Shown here piece after piece: positions 1 to 5,092 of a stretch of 8,145 nt of DNA. Position 1 is the first letter of the stretch; every line of letters begins with the position of its first letter. Where the stretch lies: positions 1 to 8,145 of the forward strand of contig JACQWU010000078.1 of the NCBI GenBank assembly GCA_016209155.1, given 5' to 3'. The notes beneath the pieces are model-generated. The model made no database searches, was not told the origin of the DNA, and worked only from the letters and a program-made list of their open reading frames with translations. Source of the DNA: Candidatus Desantisiibacteriota bacterium (GTDB lineage: Bacteria > JACRDZ01). A program made the translations under genes and the position numbers.

Positions 1-468
1 TGTCATAAAAATCATAATGCTCCGTATAAAAAACTGTTAATAAATGAAGGAAAAGATTTATGTTATTTATCAGCATGCCACACTAAATTTGAACAAAAAG
101 AATTTATACATAAACCTGTGGATGACGGTAAATGCACTTCCTGCCATGATCCCCATTCATCATTAAATAAAAAACTTCTGATAATCAAGGAGGATGTGAT
201 AATAAATACTATTTATAGATTATGCTATCAATGTCATAAACCTTTTGAAAATAAACCGGGAATACATAAACCTGTTGCGGAGGGAAAATGCGATCTATGT
301 CATAATATCCACTCATCTGATAATGAATCTCTGCTCTTAAATGCTGAGAGACAATTATGTGAAAGCTGCCATCTGGATAAAAGTAAAGTAAAAGAACATG
401 CCAGGGGAATAGAGGGAAATAAACACTGCACAGAATGCCATGATGCGCATTATCCGAGACAAAAGTAA
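1..468 (+). CDS. Multiheme cytochrome c, doubled-CXXCH type (5'-truncated)
   Basis: This is the C-terminal 155 residues of a gene that begins before the window; the frame is open from base 1 to TAA at 466-468. The first two visible residues, CH, are probably the end of a heme motif. Then come CX4CH (61-81), CTSCH (133-147), CYQCH (223-237), CDLCH (289-303), CESCH (358-372) and CTECH (427-441), so six complete covalent heme sites are visible. The blocks repeat: IHKPVDDGKCTSCHDPHSS recurs as IHKPVAEGKCDLCHNIHSS, with extra histidines after each motif that could be distal heme ligands. This is the doubled-CXXCH pattern of periplasmic or extracellular electron-transfer proteins. No membrane segment follows the last heme, so this end is likely soluble. 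The electron donor and acceptor cannot be told from the fragment. Internal GTG and ATG codons exist, but heme motifs lie upstream of them, so they are not the true start. Confidence 0.88.
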   Translation, partial: CHKNHNAPYKKLLINEGKDLCYLSACHTKFEQKEFIHKPVDDGKCTSCHDPHSSLNKKLLIIKEDVIINTIYRLCYQCHKPFENKPGIHKPVAEGKCDLCHNIHSSDNESLLLNAERQLCESCHLDKSKVKEHARGIEGNKHCTECHDAHYPRQK

Positions 469-486
469 AACTAATTTTCACCATAT

Positions 487-512
487 GTAGAGACGCAATG
501 CCTTGCGTCTCC
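487..512. repeat. Perfect hairpin repeat (GAGACGCAA stem)
   Basis: A 9-bp perfect stem, GAGACGCAA at 490-498 and TTGCGTCTC at 503-511, encloses a four-base loop, TGCC. GTA precedes it. It is much more GC-rich than its surroundings and sits 21 bases after the cytochrome stop. No T-run follows, so it is not a classic intrinsic terminator, although it could slow transcription or protect the 3' end of the cytochrome mRNA. Its form resembles the dispersed GTAGAGACGC-type palindromes (REP-like) that I recall from many environmental genomes; that family assignment is from memory. Confidence 0.65.
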
Positions 513-533
513 GATAGAATTAAATTTATGATA

Positions 534-563
534 TTGACATGCAAGATTTATTTGATATATAGT
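534..563 (+). promoter_or_regulatory. Likely sigma70-type promoter of trpB-trpA-purF
   Basis: A perfect -35 box, TTGACA, lies at 534-539. Two overlapping -10 candidates follow: TATATA at 556-561 (16-base spacer) and TATAGT at 558-563 (18-base spacer). The initiation site would fall near 568-572, leaving a leader of about 45-50 bases before trpB. No tryptophan-rich leader peptide or attenuator-like hairpin pair is visible in that leader, so control would have to act at initiation or by a means I cannot see. Confidence 0.6.
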
Positions 564-572
564 AACTATATA
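556..572. promoter_or_regulatory. 17-bp perfect palindrome over the trpB -10 region, candidate operator
   Basis: TATATAGT and ACTATATA form a perfect inverted repeat around a single central A. The palindrome covers the predicted -10 box and the expected start of transcription, where a bound repressor would block RNA polymerase. Its core, TAGTaACTA, resembles the half-sites of the enterobacterial TrpR operator (TAGTTAACTA) but is one base shorter in the centre. Because the region is very AT-rich, a chance palindrome remains possible. Confidence 0.4.
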
Positions 573-617
573 CCAACGTGGAGATAAAGACTTTAAATTA
601 AAATTGAAGGAAAATTT

Positions 618-1802
618 ATGTTACCAGATAAAAAAGGACATTATGGTATTTTTGGCGGTAAATTTGTACCGGAAACTTTAATGTCAGCGCTTGAAATATT
701 GGAGCAGGCTTATAATAAAATCAAAAATACCAAAGAATTTAAAAAAGAATTTAATTATTATTTAAAGGAATATGCAGGCCGTCCTAATCCTCTTTATCTG
801 GCCGAGAGATTTACAAAAAAATTGAATGGTGCAAAAATATATTTAAAAAGAGAAGACTTAAATCACACAGGCGCGCATAAAATAAATAATACTCTCGGAC
901 AGATAATTTTAGCCCGCTATATGGGAAAAACAAGAATAATTGCTGAAACAGGCGCAGGACAGCATGGTGTTGCAACAGCAACCGTATCCGCCATGTTTGG
1001 GCTTAAATGTGTTGTTTATATGGGAGAAGAAGATATTAAACGCCAGGAATTAAATGTTTTAAGAATGAAATTTTTAGGAACAGAAGTTGTTCCTGTTTCT
1101 TCAGGATCAAAAACATTAAAAGATGCTATGAATGAAGCGATAAGGGACTGGGTAACAAATGTTGAAGACACATATTATTTGATTGGTTCTGTAGCAGGAC
1201 CTCATCCATATCCTATGATAGTCAGGGATTTTCAGTCAGTGATAGGTAAAGAAACAAAAAAACAAATTTTAGATAAAGAAAAACGCTTTCCCGATTATCT
1301 CGTTGCATGTGTGGGCGGCGGAAGTAATGCAATGGGTTTATTTTATCCATTTTTAAAAACAAACATTAAATTTATCGGTGTGGAAGCTGCCGGACATGGC
1401 ATAGAATCAGGCCAGCATGCGGCTACTTTAAGTGCAGGGTCGCCTGGTATTTTACATGGTTCGTTAAGCTACCTCCTGCAGGATGAAAATGGACAGATAA
1501 AAATCGCGCATTCTATTTCTGCGGGACTTGATTACCCCGGGGTTGGACCGGAACATAGTTATTTTAAAGATATAAACCGCGCAGATTATGTATCCATTAC
1601 GGACAATGAAGCGCTTGAAGCATTCCATCTGCTTTCACAAACAGAGGGAATTATACCTGCTCTGGAATCTGCCCATGCACTCGCATATGTAATGAAACTT
1701 GCGCCTCAGCTTTCAAAAGATAAAATTATTGTAGTATGTCTTTCCGGACGCGGGGATAAAGATGTTGATGCAGTAGGACGTAAAATTAAAAATCTGTATT
1801 GA
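618..1802 (+). CDS. trpB: Tryptophan synthase beta chain
   Basis: This PLP enzyme condenses indole with L-serine to give L-tryptophan, as the beta subunit of the cytoplasmic alpha2-beta2 tryptophan synthase; indole arrives through a tunnel from TrpA. The 394 residues match the usual length (about 397 in enterobacteria). Landmarks are GRPNPLY (55-61), the PLP lysine K88 in HTGAHKIN, the catalytic glutamate E110 in ETGAGQHG, the PLP-phosphate loop GGGSNAMG (233-240), D305 in [11 protein letters not shown], and SGRGDKD (376-382) near the C-terminus. This is the ordinary TrpB1 form that pairs with TrpA. The ATG start has a good ribosome site, GAAGGA at 606-611, six bases upstream. It is the first gene of the trpB-trpA-purF run and follows a TTGACA promoter. 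No trpF or trpC is visible upstream; the preceding gene is an unrelated cytochrome, so the rest of the trp pathway must lie elsewhere. Confidence 0.97.
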   Translation: MLPDKKGHYGIFGGKFVPETLMSALEILEQAYNKIKNTKEFKKEFNYYLKEYAGRPNPLYLAERFTKKLNGAKIYLKREDLNHTGAHKINNTLGQIILARYMGKTRIIAETGAGQHGVATATVSAMFGLKCVVYMGEEDIKRQELNVLRMKFLGTEVVPVSSGSKTLKDAMNEAIRDWVTNVEDTYYLIGSVAGPHPYPMIVRDFQSVIGKETKKQILDKEKRFPDYLVACVGGGSNAMGLFYPFLKTNIKFIGVEAAGHGIESGQHAATLSAGSPGILHGSLSYLLQDENGQIKIAHSISAGLDYPGVGPEHSYFKDINRADYVSITDNEALEAFHLLSQTEGIIPALESAHALAYVMKLAPQLSKDKIIVVCLSGRGDKDVDAVGRKIKNLY

Positions 1803-1860
1803 TTCTTAATCTTTAAACTAAAAGTCAGTCAATTTGAGTAAATATGCAGTGGATAAATTA

Positions 1861-2673
1861 ATGATAACTGAATTACAAAAAAAATTACAGAGTCTAAAAG
1901 ACAGCGGAAAAAAATTTTTCATACCTTATATAACAGCAGGATATCCTTCGCTTGCTATAACCGAAAAGCTGGTTATATCTATGGAACAGGCGGGAGCCGA
2001 TGCAATTGAGCTTGGGATACCATTTTCAGATCCACTGGCTGACGGGCCTATAATTCAGCTTTCATCTTATGAAGCTCTTCTTAAAGGTGTAACACTTTCC
2101 GGCATATTCGAATTTGTAGGCAATCTGCGCAATAAAACAAAAATACCTATAATATTTATGACTTACTATAATCCTGTATATAAATATGGCATAGAACAAT
2201 TTTCGATTACAGCTGAAAAATACGGTGTAAGCGGAGTGATTGTTCCGGATTTGCCTCCTGAGGAGGCATCTCTGCTCATTAAATCAGCAAAAGATCATAA
2301 TCTTGCCGTAACGTTTCTTTTCACTCCGACAAGCAATGAAAAAAGAATTAAACTTATAACTTCAAAAAGTACGGGTTTTATTTATTACGTTTCTCTTGCA
2401 GGTGTAACCGGCACAAGAGATAAACTGGCGATATCCATACAACAAAAAATAGAAGACGCCCGTAAATTCACTGACAAGCCTATAGCTGTAGGGTTTGGGA
2501 TATCCACACCCATGCAGGCTAAAGAAGTTGCCGCATTTGCTGATGGAGTAATAGTTGGAAGCGCGATCGTAAAAAAAATTACAGAGAATGTTGATAAACC
2601 TGATATAATTGAAAATATAAAAAAATTTGTTATGGAAATAAGCAATGAGATACATAGTCTAAATAAAGGATAA
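1861..2673 (+). CDS. trpA: Tryptophan synthase alpha chain
   Basis: This TIM-barrel subunit cleaves indole-3-glycerol phosphate to indole and glyceraldehyde 3-phosphate and passes indole to TrpB. With the ATG at 1861 the protein has 270 residues, close to the family's usual 268. The catalytic acids are then E50 (IELGIPFSDP) and D61 (PLADGPIIQ), one off the classical E49/D60 numbering. Other landmarks are GVIVPDLPPEE, TPTSNEKRI, the YYVSLAGVTGTR loop, and the phosphate-binding GFGIST and GVIVGSA segments. The frame is open upstream to a TTG at 1834, which would add nine residues, but no ribosome site precedes that TTG. The ATG has a weak GTGGA (1849-1853) seven bases before it. Family length and residue numbering favour 1861. 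It follows trpB after 58 bases without a terminator and ends three bases before purF, so the three genes are probably co-transcribed. Confidence 0.93.
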   Translation: MITELQKKLQSLKDSGKKFFIPYITAGYPSLAITEKLVISMEQAGADAIELGIPFSDPLADGPIIQLSSYEALLKGVTLSGIFEFVGNLRNKTKIPIIFMTYYNPVYKYGIEQFSITAEKYGVSGVIVPDLPPEEASLLIKSAKDHNLAVTFLFTPTSNEKRIKLITSKSTGFIYYVSLAGVTGTRDKLAISIQQKIEDARKFTDKPIAVGFGISTPMQAKEVAAFADGVIVGSAIVKKITENVDKPDIIENIKKFVMEISNEIHSLNKG

Positions 2674-2676
2674 TAA

Positions 2677-4128
2677 ATGGAAAATCTTCCATGGGATTGG
2701 GATAAACCGAAGGAATATTGCGGAGTTTTTGGAGTTTACGGACATGAACGCGCGGCACAGCTTACTTATCTTGGTATTTATGCTCTTCAGCACAGGGGGC
2801 AGGAAAGCGCTGGGATAGCTGTATCCGACGGAAAACATATGTGTTTTCACCGCGGGATGGGACTTGTAAATGATGTCTTTAATGAAAAGATCATTGATAA
2901 ACTTCCCGGATATATGTCTTCAGGTCATGTGCGTTATTCAACAACAGGATCAAGCAATGTTGCGAATGCTCAACCTTTTGTTGTCCAATACGCAAAAGGC
3001 GCTCTGACAATTGCGCATAACGGCAATTTAATCAATGCCGCAAAAATAAAAGGAGAACTTGAAAAAGAAGGCGCAATTTTTCAATCTTCAATGGATAGTG
3101 AAGTTATTGTCCATTTGATAGCCCGTTCACGTAAGGAAAAACTTGAAGACGCCGTTGTAGAAGCATTAAAAATTGTAAAAGGCTCTTATTCGCTGATAAT
3201 AATGAATGAAAATAAAATGATTGTTGCCCGCGATCCCCATGGCTTCAGACCGCTTTGTCTCGGGAAACTGAATAATGCATATATTATTAGTTCCGAAACC
3301 TGCGCTCTGGACCTTATTGAAGCTAAATTTGAAAGAGAAATAGCTCCCGGCGAATTACTTGTGATAGACAGCAATGGATTAAAATCAACTAATCCGTTTC
3401 AACCCATTCAACATTCTCACTGTGTATTTGAGTATATATATTTTGCAAGACCGGACAGCACAGTATTCGGACAGAATGTTCATCTGGTGAGAAAAGCTCT
3501 CGGAAAAGCACTGGCGCGTGAATCAAAGGTTTCTGCCGATATGGTCATTGGGATACCTGATTCAGGCCAGAGTGCAGCGCTCGGCTACAGTGAAGAATCC
3601 AGGCTCCCGTTTGATTACGGCCTTATCCGCAACCACTATGTCGGAAGAACATTTATTCAACCTACTCAGATACTTCGCAATGTAGGTGTAGGAATAAAAT
3701 TAAATCCTGTTAAGGAAGTTCTACGCGGTAAACGTATTGTTCTAATAGACGATTCACTTGTCAGGGGAACTACAAGCCGTAAAATTGTAAAATTTCTGCG
3801 GGAAGCGGGTACAAAAGAAATTCATTTCAGAGTTTCGTCCCCGCCAATTAAGCATCCCTGCTTCTACGGGATTGATACTCCTTTTCAAAAAGATCTTATT
3901 GCTTCAAATCACGAAATAGAAAGTATTAGGCAGTATATAAATGTTGAAAGTCTCCGATATTTAAGCATAGAAGGAATGTTAAAAGCTACGGGACCAAAAG
4001 CTCACAACTTCTGTCTTGCTTGTTTTGACGGCAATTACCCCGTAAAACCTGATAACGATACAAACTGCCATACCATAGAAAAAGAAGAATTGATTAGAGA
4101 ACTGACTGAAGAACAGTTGGAATTGTAA
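2677..4128 (+). CDS. purF: Amidophosphoribosyltransferase (glutamine PRPP amidotransferase), Fe-S type
   Basis: PurF catalyses the first committed step of purine synthesis: PRPP plus glutamine gives 5-phosphoribosylamine, glutamate and pyrophosphate. The 483 residues are the family's usual length. Residues 1-14 look like a propeptide removed by self-cleavage to expose the nucleophile C15 (EYCGVFGV). The Ntn glutaminase half has HRGQESAGI, RYSTTG (86-91) and HNGN (114-117). The phosphoribosyltransferase half carries the PRPP loop at 354-366, with the acidic pair D358-D359 followed by SLVRGTT. Four cysteines, C249, C395, C446 and C449 (FCLACFDG), match the 4Fe-4S ligands of the Bacillus-type enzyme, which is oxygen-sensitive; the E. 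coli type lacks both propeptide and cluster. The ribosome site AAAGGA (2665-2670) lies in the last codons of trpA, six bases before the ATG. Placement directly behind trpBA is unusual; both pathways draw on PRPP. No clear terminator follows its stop. Confidence 0.96.
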   Translation: MENLPWDWDKPKEYCGVFGVYGHERAAQLTYLGIYALQHRGQESAGIAVSDGKHMCFHRGMGLVNDVFNEKIIDKLPGYMSSGHVRYSTTGSSNVANAQPFVVQYAKGALTIAHNGNLINAAKIKGELEKEGAIFQSSMDSEVIVHLIARSRKEKLEDAVVEALKIVKGSYSLIIMNENKMIVARDPHGFRPLCLGKLNNAYIISSETCALDLIEAKFEREIAPGELLVIDSNGLKSTNPFQPIQHSHCVFEYIYFARPDSTVFGQNVHLVRKALGKALARESKVSADMVIGIPDSGQSAALGYSEESRLPFDYGLIRNHYVGRTFIQPTQILRNVGVGIKLNPVKEVLRGKRIVLIDDSLVRGTTSRKIVKFLREAGTKEIHFRVSSPPIKHPCFYGIDTPFQKDLIASNHEIESIRQYINVESLRYLSIEGMLKATGPKAHNFCLACFDGNYPVKPDNDTNCHTIEKEELIRELTEEQLEL

Positions 4129-4134
4129 AAAATA

Positions 4135-4414
4135 TTACAGTACTTTCTTTAAATATTGCCCCGTATATGAATTTGGATTATTAACTATTTCTTCCGGAGT
4201 AGTTAACCTATCAATCAGATAGAAACACAAAAAAAAACTATTTTTTGGCACACTTCACCTGTTATTTATTCTTTGTTTTTTAATTTTAATATTCCAGATC
4301 ACGCATATAATTATCAATAAAGATATAAAAACGATTACACTTAAAAAATCAAGGGCTTTCTTCTACGGCCATATTGAGAACCTCTGATATATTCCTGCAC
4401 ATATATCGTCTTAT
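4135..4414 (-). pseudogene. Decayed second copy of uvrA (two surviving fragments)
   Basis: This fills most of the 356-base gap after purF. Fragment 1 (4135-4200) reads on the minus strand as the last 21 residues of Uvr[10 protein letters not shown] to QYLKKVL, followed by TAA. The protein sequence is identical to residues 917-937 of the intact uvrA in this window, and every base difference is synonymous. Fragment 2 (4340-4414) matches codons for about residues 775-798, including NISEVLNM and VEE. It has one inserted base (a T in the run at 4357-4359) that brings a TGA in frame, and one base missing from the A-run near 4342-4348. Between the fragments, 139 bases replace the 354 bases found in the intact gene and show no clear match to it. 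The remnant's stop lies six bases from the purF stop, so this copy was once convergent with purF. It cannot make a working protein. Confidence 0.85.
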
Positions 4415-4422
4415 TAAAAAAA

Positions 4423-4453
4423 TTAGCATTTTTATTTAGTAATGTGGTATAAT
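4423..4453 (+). promoter_or_regulatory. Extended -10 promoter for the small gene pair
   Basis: A perfect TATAAT at 4448-4453 is preceded by TGG (4445-4447), giving the TGN-TATAAT extended -10 form, which can work with a poor -35. The best -35 candidate is TTAGCA at 4423-4428, with a long 19-base spacer. Transcription would start near 4460, about 25 bases before the GTG at 4485. The promoter lies just beyond the end of the uvrA remnant, so the pair appears to be transcribed on its own. Confidence 0.6.
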
Positions 4454-4484
4454 TTTGTTGATAGAATAATTTAAAGGGAATATA

Positions 4485-4805
4485 GTGGGGATTAAAGAAT
4501 TTACAAAAGAATTAAGTGAAGATGGTGATGACAGACTAAGGGTGAAAATAAATATTGGAAAAGGTGTCGTTACGGATATAGTTATCCAATATGAGTCAAA
4601 AATAAAGGATAAATGGTATCCAATTGTTAGATATGATTGTTCCCATGGTTTTTTTCATCGTGATATATTATTAAATACAAAAGGCGAAAAAGTTAAACAT
4701 CCGATTCTCATCTCAAATCTCATGGACGCATTAACGTATGCGGAACAGGATATAAAAGATCGTTGGGAATGGTATAAAGAAAAATTTAGAAAAGGACTGA
4801 AATAA
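4485..4805 (+). CDS. Small conserved-looking protein, possible toxin of a toxin-antitoxin-type pair
   Basis: This encodes 106 residues with no signal peptide or membrane segment, so it is probably cytoplasmic. The start is GTG, supported by a strong AAAGGGA ribosome site (4473-4479). The middle has a striking run of polar and aromatic residues: Q35-Y36-E37, W44, R49-Y50-D51, H54 and H58-R59-D60, followed by a helical, tryptophan-rich C-terminal part (91-106). From memory it resembles small uncharacterised DUF proteins with a YExxxxxxWYPIVRYD...H...HRD core, which are often encoded next to a second very small gene and have been compared with TumE-like (DUF6516) toxins. I could not confirm this. 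The clustered H, R and D residues would suit a nuclease-like active site, which is inference. It overlaps the next gene by one base (TAATG), so translation is probably coupled. It may equally be a non-toxic accessory protein. Confidence 0.8.
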   Translation: MGIKEFTKELSEDGDDRLRVKINIGKGVVTDIVIQYESKIKDKWYPIVRYDCSHGFFHRDILLNTKGEKVKHPILISNLMDALTYAEQDIKDRWEWYKEKFRKGLK

Positions 4806-5020
4806 TGACAAAAAAAGAAAACATAGAAAGAAATATTGGTATGACTTTTAATTTTATAAAACATTTAGTTGAACATCCGGAAATAATTAATACCTTACCA
4901 GATGGTGCTGAAATAACTTTTATTGATAAAGATATGCCTTTCAAAGCAAAAGAATATCCAAAAAGAAAAAAAATTGCAAGATATAGAATAGAACATATAT
5001 TTGAACCGATTAAAGCATAA
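4805..5020 (+). CDS. Very small protein, possible partner (antitoxin-like) of the preceding gene
   Basis: This encodes 71 residues, rich in lysine and glutamate. Its ATG overlaps the upstream stop codon by one base, and AAAGGA (4791-4796) lies eight bases before it. The N-terminal half looks helical (IERNIGMTFNFIKHLVEHPE, residues 7-26), followed by TLPDGAEITFIDKDMPF, a pattern I associate from memory with DUF5647-like small proteins (HPE...lPdGAEi.Fi). The C-terminal part is basic (KEYPKRKKIARYR). There is no recognised DNA-binding fold, signal peptide or membrane segment. The size, order and coupling suggest it forms a complex with the 106-residue protein, perhaps neutralising it, but the sequence does not prove that. 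It runs convergently toward uvrA and stops 26 bases before the left inverted repeat. Confidence 0.75.
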   Translation: MTKKENIERNIGMTFNFIKHLVEHPEIINTLPDGAEITFIDKDMPFKAKEYPKRKKIARYRIEHIFEPIKA

Positions 5021-5046
5021 ATTCTAATAAAATATACTGCTTCCAA

Positions 5047-5092
5047 AATGGCTAATATACTTCAGCCTTAAGCCTAAATACCTAAATAATTA
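5047..5092. repeat. Left copy of the 46-bp inverted repeat bracketing uvrA
   Basis: This stretch is the reverse complement of 7930-7975 with 44 of 46 bases identical; the mismatches pair with 7938 and 7952. It runs from AATGGCTAATATAC through CTTCAGCC to CCTAAATAATTA. It contains short iterations (AGCCT twice, CCTAAATA twice) and overlaps the last codon of uvrA, so the uvrA stop is inside the repeat. Only weak self-pairing (GGCT with AGCC) is visible, so it is at best a poor terminator between the convergent small gene pair and uvrA. Confidence 0.85.

Noticed and set aside
573-617. Trp leader peptide, T-box or attenuator before trpB
   Set aside because: The leader is too short, with no run of tryptophan codons and no competing hairpins.
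1834-1860. TTG at 1834 as the trpA start, adding nine residues
   Set aside because: It has no ribosome site before it, and the ATG at 1861 gives the family's length and catalytic-residue numbering.
2362-2655. Open frames on the strand opposite trpA, and similar ones opposite purF and uvrA
   Set aside because: They lie fully inside well-identified genes, have no ribosome sites or recognisable motifs, and are shadows of the real coding frames.
4181-4206. Inverted repeat TTAACTA...TAGTTAA after purF as a terminator
   Set aside because: The stem is seven A/T-rich pairs with a 12-base loop and no T-run, and one arm is inherited from the uvrA coding sequence.
4201-4330. Apparent similarity to the minus-strand sequence at 8055-8145 (a GAT-x-GAA core and GCCAAAAAAT in similar order)
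   Set aside because: The match rests mostly on A/T runs and needs several gaps, so it is not convincing without a masked alignment.
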